Assembly: GCA_040878035.1 (NCBI GenBank)
Contig: JBBDMX010000096.1
Coordinates: 1-64,000 of the forward strand
Source of the DNA: JBBDMX01 sp040878035
GTDB lineage: Bacteria > Planctomycetota > Phycisphaerae > Phycisphaerales > Phycisphaeraceae
Reading direction: 5' to 3'
Length of the DNA: 64,000 nucleotides
Shown here: piece after piece, positions 52,588-60,464 of the stretch
How the letters are laid out: every line of letters starts with the position of its first letter
How positions within the stretch are numbered: position 1 is the first letter of the stretch
Program-made: the position numbers and the translations under genes
Notes under the pieces: generated by a model
The model's database searches: none
Told to the model about the DNA's origin: nothing
Seen by the model: the letters and a program-made list of their open reading frames with translations, nothing else

Positions 52588-52927
52588 GGAAGAATTGTAA
52601 TCTCGAAGCGCGGTGGGCGCAAATCAACGCAAGTGAATGTTGCGAGCAAGATCCGATTCTTGACCCCGGAAGGGGTCAAGGGTTGTAGCCACGGGTGGAG
52701 CCACGCTGCTCTGAGCGTGGCGGAACCCGTGGAAAGGAGGCCTTTTTCTCATTTTCGCCCCGGAGGGGCGACGGGAGCGTATGCGGTTCCAACGTTCCTG
52801 CCGCCCCTGCCGGGGCGGAACGTGCTTATGTCGATCTTTCCACGGGTTCCGCGACACCCCGAGCGGCATCGCTCCACCCGTGGCTACATCCCGTTGCCCC
52901 TTCGGGGCAAACGATCCGCGCACTTCA
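52588..52927. repeat. Composite inverted-repeat element with paired 52-nt hairpin copies (REPIN-like)
   Basis: Two 52-base copies lie in opposite orientation: left 52685-52736, right 52836-52887. The outer 17 and 16 bases of each copy are identical (start GTAGCCACGGGTGGAGC, end CGGAACCCGTGGAAAG when oriented). Each copy alone folds by CCACGGGT with ACCCGTGG plus an inner stem. The loop and flanks hold four small hairpins, e.g. CTTGACCCC/GGGGTCAAG at 52659-52680 and TTGCCCC/GGGGCAA at 52894-52910. No gene is seen. Confidence 0.85.
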
Positions 52928-53140
52928 TCAGTTTCGGTCCAGCGGCTCACATCGCCCCTGCTCGTCGTCAGCCAGAACGCTATCCACCAGGCTCTTGAGC
53001 TTGTCTTCGTGCTGGGCCGTGGAATGCACCCAGCGCTCGTCCTCTTCCAGTTCGTGCAGGAGAAACTTTGCCAGCCGATCCTGCTGGGAATCGGGGACCG
53101 TTCGCAATCGGGCAATGGCCTGTTCCATGAGTCGGGTCAT
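52928..53140 (-). CDS. Small antitoxin-like protein, no toxin seen
   Basis: 70 residues, starting MTRLMEQAIARLRTVP. QQDRLAKFLLHELEEDERW and the acidic helix that follows resemble a common group of addiction-module antitoxin-like proteins. No RelE or PIN protein lies next to it; downstream is the REPIN-like element, upstream kdsB. It may be an orphan antitoxin whose partner was lost, or a non-toxin protein of similar shape. Confidence 0.6.
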   Translation of the reverse strand: MTRLMEQAIARLRTVPDSQQDRLAKFLLHELEEDERWVHSTAQHEDKLKSLVDSVLADDEQGRCEPLDRN

Positions 53141-53195
53141 GCAAGAAGTATATCAGCGAATTTCGGAAAGTCGGCTGTAGAACACTGCGGCGGTG

Positions 53196-53228
53196 GGAAA
53201 TCCGGACCTTCGCGGACTCAGGTCCGGC
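53196..53228. repeat. 33-bp hairpin repeat, copy C, overlapping the kdsB stop
   Basis: Starts ggaaatccggaccttcgc and ends actcaggtccggc. Stem CCGGACCT/AGGTCCGG, perfect. Its bases 53218-53220 are the TGA of kdsB, so the repeat supplies the stop and the last two or three codons. Confidence 0.9.
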
Positions 53229-54006
53229 TTGGTAGCCGATGTCGCTGCACGAACGCCTCGTATTGCTCGGGCGTGTCGATGCCGTGGTGGCGCACCATCG
53301 TCTTGACCAGCGCGATGGCGTGGCCGTGCTCCAGGGCACGGAGTTGCTCGAGTTGCTCAGTCTGCTCCAGTGGCGTGGGCGGCAGGGCGACATAGCGCGG
53401 CAAAAAGTCGCGCCGGTAGGCGTAGAGGCCCGGATGCTTGAGGTAGAGCTTGCGATCCAGATCCGCTGTCGATCGGTCACGATCGTACGGAATCAACGAG
53501 CGCGAGAAATACAGCGCCCGATGCCGGCCTTTCACCGTCGCCAGGACGACCTTCACGATATTGGGATCGGCCGGGTCCTCATCGTCGGCAAACGGACTGG
53601 CCAGCGTCGCCATCGGCGCCTCGGTGTCCACCGTCAATCCCTCGACCAGTTCGTCGATGACCCGCGGCTCGATGTCCGGCTCGTCGCCCTGGACGTTGAC
53701 GATGATCGAAAAGCCCGCAAACGCCGGGGAAGCGATCACCTGGGCGATGCGGCTGGTGCCGTTGGGATGATCCGCGCGGGTCATCACGGCCTCGGCGCCG
53801 AAGGACTTGACGGCGTCGAAGATGCGCTGGTCATCGGTCGCCACGACGACGCGCTTGATCCGCAGCGCCTGACCCGCCTTTTCCACCACGTGCTGGATCA
53901 GGTACTTGCCGGTGTCCTTGGCCAGCGGCTTGCCGGGAAAGCGCGTCGAGCCGTAGCGCGCCGGGATCACCGCCAGGGCGTCTTGAGTTTCTGGTTTCCA
54001 GGCCAT
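53218..54006 (-). CDS. kdsB: 3-deoxy-manno-octulosonate cytidylyltransferase (KdsB)
   Basis: About 262 residues from ATG 54006; 18 residues upstream in frame do not match the family. AVIPARYGSTRFPGKPLA is the CTP-binding loop, IVNVQGDEPDIEPRVIDEL the conserved strand with Asp, and GLYAYRRDFL the later motif. KdsB makes CMP-Kdo, needed for lipopolysaccharide inner core, which implies a Gram-negative envelope. Its C-terminal residues SRT and stop come from the 33-bp repeat at 53196-53228. It is on the same strand as the TPR gene upstream. Confidence 0.93.
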   Translation of the reverse strand: MAWKPETQDALAVIPARYGSTRFPGKPLAKDTGKYLIQHVVEKAGQALRIKRVVVATDDQRIFDAVKSFGAEAVMTRADHPNGTSRIAQVIASPAFAGFSIIVNVQGDEPDIEPRVIDELVEGLTVDTEAPMATLASPFADDEDPADPNIVKVVLATVKGRHRALYFSRSLIPYDRDRSTADLDRKLYLKHPGLYAYRRDFLPRYVALPPTPLEQTEQLEQLRALEHGHAIALVKTMVRHHGIDTPEQYEAFVQRHRLPSRT

Positions 54007-54108
54007 GGCGGAGTGATGTCCTTGTCCCAAATCGAACGATGGCCGCGGCGGCAAAGCCACGCCAATTCAGAAACCGGAACGGGAGAGTTGAAAAATCGCG
54101 GTCGCCGA

Positions 54109-55593
54109 TCATCCCTGCAACGAATCCACCAGTTTGCGGATTTTCTCGATGCGCTGGCGGATGTCGCGGTAGTTGATGTTGGCCTGGAGGATTTCCGAGG
54201 CGATCTTCTGCGCTTCCCGGGCGTGCACCAGCGATTTATTCTTCTCGCCCAGGCTTTCCAGCGCCTCCATCAGGTCATAGCGCAGGTCCAAGCCGATGCG
54301 ATCGTCGACGATCTCCCGGCTGGCGATGCCCTGACGCAGCGCGTCCACCGCCTCGTCGAACCAGCCCTTGGCGTTGTAGCACTTGCCCAGGTACAGCATC
54401 GACGCGCCGCGATGCTTGGGGTCGGCCCGCGCCTGCTGAAACTCGGCGATCGCCTCGTCGAACTGCTTGGTCAGGTACAGCCGCACGCCCAAGTGATAGC
54501 GGAAGCCCATGTCCGTGGGGTAGTTCTTGACGCGCTCCTGGTATTCCCCCAACTCGAAGGCCAGTTCCTTGCGCACCGTGTCGGCCATGATGCGGCGAGT
54601 CGTCTCGTCGTTGGGGTTGGCCTTGAGGTGAGCGCCATACTCGCGCAATTCCCGCTTGAACTGGCGAATCTGAATGTCGCCCATGCGCACCTTGTGCCGG
54701 TACTGACCCGTCTGCTCCCAGACCTCGCGCAGCACGCGCATCGCCTCGGCCACCGCCTCGGGCGTGCCGGACTCCAACAGCGCGTCGATCAGCCGGCTGA
54801 GCTTGGACGGATCCTCGGGCGTCTCCTCATATTCGGCACGCCGCGTCTTGATCATGTTCTCCAGGATCGACTCGGTCTTGACCAGCCGCTGCTCGTCCTC
54901 GAGGGTCTTCTGATGCTCGGTGTCCTTCACGCTGTCGCGGGCCGCTCCGGCGTAGTTGGCCTTCTGCATCGACCACTCGGCCTCGAGGTTCTTCAAGTCC
55001 TGGAGCAGCGGCGCGTCATCCGGCGTCACCTGCACCGCCCGCTTGCACGCCTCGATGGCGCGCTCGTAGTCGCCCACCTCCGCCAGGTAGTCCCGCGCCT
55101 CGATGAAGTTGGCTTTGCTCAGCTTCTTCTGCGACTGCCCCTGCTCCAGCAGCAGCCCGCCCAGCCAGTCCACCACTTCCTCCATGCTCAGGTCCGGGTG
55201 CTCGCTCTGCGTCGCCACCGCCTGTTTCATCACCGGCAGGATCAGCGGTGCGTTGAGGGCGTCCTTGGACCAGACGGCTTCGTTGTGCAGCATTTTCTCC
55301 AGGGCCGATTTGCCGCCGCTGAGAAAACGTTCCTGAAGTCCCGCCGACTTGCCGCCCTTGACCTTGCGCTTCAGCGCCACCTCGCGCAGGCCTTCATGCG
55401 CCGCCATGGCGTCAGGGTCGAACTTCAGACCGTTGATGTAGCACTCGATGGCGTAGTCGTGCTGGCCGGTGTCGGCCACGGCGCGGGCGCGATCAAACCA
55501 GGACCGCGCCTTGCGCTGATCGCGCTTGAACTCGGGCGCCTGGCCCGCCGCCGCGTCTGCCACCTTGCTCTTCTTGAAAAAGCTGATTGCCAT
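54109..55593 (-). CDS. Tetratricopeptide-repeat protein
   Basis: 494 residues, no signal peptide. At least four TPR-like units are visible, e.g. DRARAVADTGQHDYAIECYI, GDYERAIEACKRAVQVTPDD, RLYLTKQFDEAIAEFQQARA and GWFDEAVDALRQGIASR. The middle part (about 230-330) is coiled-coil-like and acidic-basic. TPR proteins hold together complexes, so a scaffold role is likely, but no partner is known. It lies 102 bases upstream of kdsB. Confidence 0.8.
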   Translation of the reverse strand: MAISFFKKSKVADAAAGQAPEFKRDQRKARSWFDRARAVADTGQHDYAIECYINGLKFDPDAMAAHEGLREVALKRKVKGGKSAGLQERFLSGGKSALEKMLHNEAVWSKDALNAPLILPVMKQAVATQSEHPDLSMEEVVDWLGGLLLEQGQSQKKLSKANFIEARDYLAEVGDYERAIEACKRAVQVTPDDAPLLQDLKNLEAEWSMQKANYAGAARDSVKDTEHQKTLEDEQRLVKTESILENMIKTRRAEYEETPEDPSKLSRLIDALLESGTPEAVAEAMRVLREVWEQTGQYRHKVRMGDIQIRQFKRELREYGAHLKANPNDETTRRIMADTVRKELAFELGEYQERVKNYPTDMGFRYHLGVRLYLTKQFDEAIAEFQQARADPKHRGASMLYLGKCYNAKGWFDEAVDALRQGIASREIVDDRIGLDLRYDLMEALESLGEKNKSLVHAREAQKIASEILQANINYRDIRQRIEKIRKLVDSLQG

Positions 55594-55953
55594 AGGCCGC
55601 GTGTGCCCGGAATCTGGGGGATGCCGCCCGAAGCATGGGCCGCGGAACGGAGGATGATTCTGAGCGTTACTTTAGAGTAAGGCACCGGGCTGTCAAATGA
55701 TAGCCGCTGCCCAGTCCGATGCTGAAGTCGGGCTGCCACGCCGGACCTGAGTCTGCCAAGGTCCGGATTTCCGGCGGCCGCCAAGCCGGGTCTGAGGCTT
55801 GGCCAAGGCCCGGATTCCTTGACGCCGCAAATCCGGGGCTTGGCCCCCCCGGGATAGGCTCCGCCCCGGCTTGCCGGCCCGCGAAATAGAGTTCGCCGCC
55901 GTTGGCCGCACCGCGCCCGCTCTGCTATCGTGCGTGACCGCACAGGAGCCGCG
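55594..55953. other. Divergent promoter region with two minus-strand copies of the 33-bp repeat
   Basis: Gene-free. A near-perfect copy (55740-55772) and a diverged copy (55785-55818) lie in the minus orientation, followed by a third partial version (gcaaatccggggcttggcc) around 55828-55846. The promoters for the TPR gene and the monooxygenase-like gene must also lie here. The region ends with aggagccgcg before ATG 55954. Confidence 0.75.
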
Positions 55954-56241
55954 ATGATGGTGACCATTGGCATGAACTATCAGGTGCTGCCCGGCAAGGA
56001 AAAGATGTTCGAGGACGTCTTTGCCGCCGTGCTCAAGGCCATGGGCGGAATGCCAGGCCACACGCGCACCAACCTCTATCGTGACGTGCAGGACCCGGCA
56101 CGATACCTGATCGTCTCGGACTGGAGCGACCGCCAGGCGTTCGATGCCTTTATCGCCTCGGAGCAATTCCGCTCGGTGGCGAATTGGGGCAAGGAGCAGA
56201 TTCTGGCGGGTCGGCCGACGCATGACTATTACCAGAGGTGA
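55954..56241 (+). CDS. Antibiotic biosynthesis monooxygenase (ABM) domain protein
   Basis: 95 residues from ATG 55954, with aggag upstream. VTIGMNYQVLPGKEKMFEDV and ARYLIVSDWSDRQAFDAFI fit the ferredoxin-like ABM fold. Members act on quinones or haems or just bind small ligands. Nothing in its neighbours (TPR, dapB) indicates a substrate. Short length is normal for the family. Confidence 0.8.
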   Translation: MMVTIGMNYQVLPGKEKMFEDVFAAVLKAMGGMPGHTRTNLYRDVQDPARYLIVSDWSDRQAFDAFIASEQFRSVANWGKEQILAGRPTHDYYQR

Positions 56242-56333
56242 ATTCGGATTTCGGATTTCGGATTTCGCATGTGGCTCTGGTTTAGCCGAACCGCTTGCGG
56301 CCGATGCGACCCATCCGCACCAGGGAACACCGC

Positions 56334-57161
56334 ATGAGCGCGATGAACGTCCAAACCCCGATTCGCCTGGCGATCAACGGTGCCGCCGGCCGCATGGGAC
56401 GGCGCTTGATCGCCCTGGCGTGCGAGGATCCGCAACTGACGGTGACCGCGGCGGTGGAAGGCCCCGCCAGCAGCGACCTGGGCAAGGACGCCGGCGCCAT
56501 CGCGGGTGTCCAAACGCTGGGTGTGCCCATCACCGACCACCTGCCCGCCGGCACCGGCGCCGCGGTGATGATCGACTTCACCGTGCCCGCCGCCACCCGT
56601 GCCGCCATCGCCGCCTGCATCCAGGCCAACCTGCCCCTGGTCATCGGCACCACCGGCCTGACCGCCGACGACCAGCAGCGAATCGACCAGGCCGCACGCT
56701 CCATCCCCATTCTCCAGGCGCCCAACATGAGCCTGGGCGTCAACCTGCTCTTTGCCCTGGCGGCCCAGGTCGCCAAGCGCCTCGGCGACGACTACGACAT
56801 CGAGATCACCGAGGCTCATCACCGCTTCAAGAAGGACGCGCCCTCGGGCACGGCCCTGGGCATCGCCAAAGCCATCTGTGACGCGACGGGCAAGAGCCTG
56901 GACAAGGACCTGGTACACGGCCGGCACGGCGACGACGCCCCGCGGCAGCGCGGCCAGATCGGCATGCACGCCTTGCGCATGGGCGACGTTGTGGGCGAAC
57001 ACACCGCCAGCTTCGCCACCCTGGGCGAACGCCTCGAGCTGCGCCACGTCGCCACCACGCGCGACGTCTTTGCCCGCGGCGCCCTGCGCGCCGCCCAATG
57101 GCTGGCAGCCCCCGGCCGAACCCCCGGCCGCTACACCATGGCCCACGTGCTGGGCCTCTGA
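56334..57161 (+). CDS. dapB: 4-hydroxy-tetrahydrodipicolinate reductase (DapB)
   Basis: About 275 residues from ATG 56334. IRLAINGAAGRMGRRLIALA is the NAD(P)-binding loop. EITEAHHRFKKDAPSGTALG has the catalytic His and Lys and the substrate-binding GT. The C-terminal ends GRYTMAHVLGL. DapB is a step in lysine and diaminopimelate synthesis and so in peptidoglycan building. The leader region carries a tttcggat repeat word and a ccgcttgcgg word. Confidence 0.95.
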   Translation: MSAMNVQTPIRLAINGAAGRMGRRLIALACEDPQLTVTAAVEGPASSDLGKDAGAIAGVQTLGVPITDHLPAGTGAAVMIDFTVPAATRAAIAACIQANLPLVIGTTGLTADDQQRIDQAARSIPILQAPNMSLGVNLLFALAAQVAKRLGDDYDIEITEAHHRFKKDAPSGTALGIAKAICDATGKSLDKDLVHGRHGDDAPRQRGQIGMHALRMGDVVGEHTASFATLGERLELRHVATTRDVFARGALRAAQWLAAPGRTPGRYTMAHVLGL

Positions 57162-57234
57162 TCGCTGGGGGAGCCGGGCCCGCTGCTTCTTCCGGCAGGC
57201 GAAGGTCGGGGTGATTGCACGATATAATGCGATC

Positions 57235-57465
57235 ATGGCACAAGACTTTCTATCGCGCATCACCATCGAAGCCGGTAAATGCGGCGGCAAGCCATGCATT
57301 CGGGGCAAGCGGCTCCGTGTGACCGATGTATTGGAATTGCTTGGCTCCGGCGCGTCCTTTGACGAAATCCTTCGCGACTACGCCTTTCTGGAACGCGAGG
57401 ACATCCTCGCCGCCATCCAGTATGCGGCACAGCAGACCGATCATGTCGTGCTGAAAACTGCATGA
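57235..57465 (+). CDS. DUF433-family antitoxin
   Basis: 76 residues from ATG 57235. CGGKPCIRGKRLRVTDVLEL is the DUF433 signature, followed by ASFDEILRDYAFLEREDIL, a helix-turn-helix-like part. DUF433 proteins are antitoxins paired with PIN-like toxins. Overlap of 4 bases (ATGA, 57462-57465) with the next gene is typical of such pairs. Confidence 0.9.
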   Translation: MAQDFLSRITIEAGKCGGKPCIRGKRLRVTDVLELLGSGASFDEILRDYAFLEREDILAAIQYAAQQTDHVVLKTA

Positions 57466-57785
57466 AGTTTCTCATCGACAACCAGCTCCCGTTGCCACTG
57501 GCCACCTATTTTCACGGACGGGGGCATGACGGTATTCATGTGTTGGGACTGATGCTGGAAGAAAGCAGTGATGCGGAGTTGTGGACTCGCGCGGGCCGCG
57601 AGGGGCGGGTGCTGGTGAGCAAGGACGAGGATTTCGTGTATCTGGCCAACCGGCCGGGCAGTAGCGGCCAATTGGTGTGGGTTCGCCTGGGCAACTGCCG
57701 AAACGCCGCGCTGGCCTTTGAGCGAGTATTTGATGATCTGGTGCGAGCTTTGGAAAGTGGGCAGCGGATTGTGGAAGTTCGCTGA
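57462..57785 (+). CDS. DUF5615 PIN-like toxin
   Basis: 107 residues. MKFLIDNQLPLPLATYF is the first acidic motif (Asp), SSDAELWTRAGREGRVLVSK followed by DEDFVYLANRPG gives the central Asp pair, as in the PIN/Mut7-C-like RNase fold. Paired with the DUF433 protein, it forms a type II toxin-antitoxin module, probably an RNase. The substrate is not known. Confidence 0.9.
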   Translation: MKFLIDNQLPLPLATYFHGRGHDGIHVLGLMLEESSDAELWTRAGREGRVLVSKDEDFVYLANRPGSSGQLVWVRLGNCRNAALAFERVFDDLVRALESGQRIVEVR

Positions 57786-57796
57786 ATCGCATGACG

Positions 57797-59386
57797 TCAC
57801 GGCGCCGTGGACATCGGGCGAAGGTAGAGCCGCTCTTCCAGGAATTTGAACATCACCTCGGGTGACTTGGGGATGCCTTGGGCCACGGCGTGGCCGAAGA
57901 CCAGCTTGGGCATCGCGCCGGCGGGACAGGCCGCCAATATCTCCGCGTGCTCGCGCAGGGCCGGCTCCAGGGCCGGGTCGGACAGCGCCTGGCTGAGTTT
58001 GGCCTGGTCCACCAGGGCCCCGGCGGCCATCATCGCCTGCTCGTAGGTCGGCTCGACCTCCTCCTGCCGCCAGAGCCAGTTGTGGAACGAGCGCAGCTCG
58101 GGGGGATCGGTCTTCCACACCGCCCACGCCAGCCGTGCCAGTTGCGTGGCGCGGGTGGCGGCGGCCAGTTCCAGCGGCGTGGCGTCCTCCCCGGTCTGGC
58201 GCGGCACGCCGATGACCGTGATGCACACCTGCGCCCCGTACCGCTGAATGATTCGCCGAACCAGGTCGTCCATGGCCCGCGACTCGGGGGCGCCATAGTC
58301 GAGCACGAAGAGCAGATGCGTCGGCGCCGAGGCCGACCCCATGGCCGGGTATTGACGGGGATCGACGAACAACCGGCCGCCCAGATAACGCGACATGGTG
58401 CTGCGCTGGCCTTGCGCGGGGAAGCGCGGCCAGCGGTCATCGGCATCATCCAGGGCATGATCGGCCGGCTGAGTCGCCGGCTCCGACAACGCAGGGCCGT
58501 TGGCGGGCAGGCGCGTGGTCCCGCCACTGCCGCCCGCGCCACCGCTGGTGGAGGGCGCCGCCCGCGCCGCCACCGGATCCATCGCTTGCCACGCGGGGTC
58601 CGCGGTGATGCCCGGGGCGATGAACGTCGCCGGGTTGGCCGGATCGACGCGCGGCAGACCGGCGGCACTCACTTCCTGGTCAACGTCGCCGGGGTCCAAT
58701 CCCGCCGAGCCACCATTGGCCGCCAGGCGGCGCCCATTCTCGGGTCCACTGGGCATCAGGACCTGGCCCCCCACCAAAGTCAGCAACATCGCCGAGCCCA
58801 GCAGGGCGATGACGATGCCGCCGTTTAGGCGGATTTTCACCGGATCGGGCCGCTGCGAGCGTGTGGGCTTAAGGCGCAGGGGGGCGCCCATGACCGCCGC
58901 CGCCGCCGCCGCCGTTGCCAACCCATGGGTCATCAGGCAGGTGAAGCACAGGTGTTCCATGTACAGGACCGACAGTCCCAGGAACCACATGGCCGCGCCG
59001 AACATCAGCAGCGCCACCACCATGAGCCAGCGCCACACCCGGCCCTCGCGCCGCGGCGGCGCGCCGGCCCGCGTGTGCCAGATCAGCACCGCAAACACGC
59101 CATACACCAGCGCCCCGGGCAGCGCCACCGGCACCCACAGCCAATACGACCAGGGACTCTCCGACACCGCCTGGCAGTCCACCAACCCCAGGCTGATGCA
59201 ACCGGGAATCGGCCCGCGGTTAGCCAGCGTCAACAGCAGTTGGTAAAGCGCCATCCCCATGGCCGCCAGCCCCAGGCCCATAACCACCCCGCGCCATTGG
59301 GTAGTGGGAGCGATGAAGTGCTTGGTTTTGTTATATCGGGCAAACATAAAGGCATCGTCCCGACAGGACCGGCACCGCTTCCCCAT
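57797..59386 (-). CDS. Vitamin K epoxide reductase domain fused to a thioredoxin-like domain
   Basis: About 529 residues from ATG 59386 (ATG 59347 also possible). The N-terminal half has four membrane helices; GCISLGLVDCQAVSESPWSY holds the loop Cys pair and MEHLCFTCLMTHG the CxxC active site of VKOR. A linker of about 150 residues rich in Pro/Ala/Gly follows, then PTHLLFVLDYGAPESRAMDD begins a thioredoxin-like fold; the usual CxxC is replaced by D-Y-G-A. Domain fusions of VKOR with thioredoxin are known for periplasmic disulfide formation. The missing redox Cys in the thioredoxin-like part is unusual. Confidence 0.85.
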   Translation of the reverse strand: MGKRCRSCRDDAFMFARYNKTKHFIAPTTQWRGVVMGLGLAAMGMALYQLLLTLANRGPIPGCISLGLVDCQAVSESPWSYWLWVPVALPGALVYGVFAVLIWHTRAGAPPRREGRVWRWLMVVALLMFGAAMWFLGLSVLYMEHLCFTCLMTHGLATAAAAAAVMGAPLRLKPTRSQRPDPVKIRLNGGIVIALLGSAMLLTLVGGQVLMPSGPENGRRLAANGGSAGLDPGDVDQEVSAAGLPRVDPANPATFIAPGITADPAWQAMDPVAARAAPSTSGGAGGSGGTTRLPANGPALSEPATQPADHALDDADDRWPRFPAQGQRSTMSRYLGGRLFVDPRQYPAMGSASAPTHLLFVLDYGAPESRAMDDLVRRIIQRYGAQVCITVIGVPRQTGEDATPLELAAATRATQLARLAWAVWKTDPPELRSFHNWLWRQEEVEPTYEQAMMAAGALVDQAKLSQALSDPALEPALREHAEILAACPAGAMPKLVFGHAVAQGIPKSPEVMFKFLEERLYLRPMSTAP

Positions 59387-59513
59387 GACCACCGCGTCCC
59401 CTGGTGTAAGGGCGACCGTGCCCGATCATATGACCAATTATCGGCCAATCCCAACCGCTGCGCCAGTGCGGCGGCCATCGCCGACGGCAATTCCTACCAG
59501 GCGCCAATTCGTT

Positions 59514-59600
59514 TAACCACGGATGGCAGCGATGGCGCGGATGGGTAAGAAGGAATTGCGTCGCCTGCTTGATCCGTGCCATCGGTGTCATCCGTGGTGG
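59514..59600. repeat. Inverted repeat of accacggatgg words
   Basis: Left arm begins taaccacggatggcagcg (59514); right arm ends tgtcatccgtggtgg (59600). The arms are about 30 bases with some mismatches, and the loop is about 27 bases. Each arm is itself built of repeated gcggatgg/gatggc words. Confidence 0.85.
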
Positions 59601-60183
59601 GTTCTCGACCTTGGACCCTTGGACTTTGGACCTTGGGCAATTTCTGCGGGGCAATTCCGGATATCTGGACCTCTGTCAGCCCCCCCTCCCCTCCCCCCGC
59701 GTGTCATCTTTTGATTTCTCCTTGTTCTGCCGGGGGTTAGCGAATGTCACCCCCCATGTCAGTGGCGTGTCAGGGTGACATTCCCGGCCGGTGGGGTCCG
59801 GATCGTGTAATCCGTGGATTGAACATCGTTTGCATGCTGATTAGCAGTTTTATGAAAATGTCAGTAGCTCCAATTGCGATTCCAACAATTCTGCGGCAGA
59901 GAGTCACTGCATCCAGTGCGGAAAAGGTCGGAACGAAATCCGGAAATGCCGGCGGCGCCGTAACACAATTTGCACTCATCTCTGGCGACCGTTGCGATTG
60001 CCTGCGGCGAATCCCCTCTTCGGCTCTAGAACACCGCTACATTGGTGGTTCAACGACTATTATACTACTTCGCCGGCAACAAGCAAGCCCAACCGGAACA
60101 ATTCGTCACAAAACTTTCACCGCAACTGCGAAACCCATCGAATTTCAGTCCGGATCGTCTTTCGCAGCTCTGAAAAACCAAGT

Positions 60184-60366
60184 TAAACCACCAAGACACC
60201 AAGGACACCAAGAAGAGAGGATGAACACGAAGACACGAAGGCACGAAGAAAGAAAGCAGAAAATCAGAGGTGGGTCAGCCGGGCATCGTTTCGGCCTTTC
60301 TTCGTGTCTTCGTGTTTACACCTCTTTCCTCCCTTCTTCTTGGTGTCCTTGGTGTCTTGGTGGTTA
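60184..60366. repeat. Large nested inverted repeat of accaagacaccaagg words
   Basis: Outer left arm 60184-60215 starts taaaccaccaagacacc; outer right arm 60335-60366 is its inverse (ccttggtgtcttggtgg). Inner arms (gaacacgaagacacg at about 60223; tcttcgtgtcttcgtg at about 60298) also match. Both levels are built of 9-base words (ccaaggaca, cgaagacac). It ends in the interval before the membrane protein gene. Confidence 0.92.
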
Positions 60367-60464
60367 ATCAGAATTTCCTTTCAAGCATTCGGTGTCGATC
60401 GGTGCTATCGGTGGATCAACGGTTTGGTCTTGCAGCTACGCCGCGCCGGGATCTGACGCTGCCC

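Larger units (their letters stand above)
59387..60464. other. About 1.1 kb gene-free interval with two word-repeat inverted repeats
   Basis: Frames here are short or made of repeat words. Bases 59514-59600 and 60184-60366 hold separate inverted repeats (listed apart). Bases 59613-59640 carry ttggacccttggac-type words like those at 22014-22040. Bases 59744-60180 are of lower GC and hold no gene or RNA I can recognise; a divergent promoter pair for the flanking minus-strand gene may lie there. Confidence 0.75.

Noticed and set aside
53239..55680. 813-residue plus-strand frame
   Set aside because: Antisense of kdsB and the TPR gene; long only because high GC leaves few stops.
56288..56300. Full copy of the ccgcttgcgg repeat before dapB
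   Set aside because: Only the 10-base word is present, with no second half, so chance cannot be excluded.
59744..60367. 207-residue frame ending in repeat words
   Set aside because: Second half is entirely word repeats; first half has no family or ribosome site.
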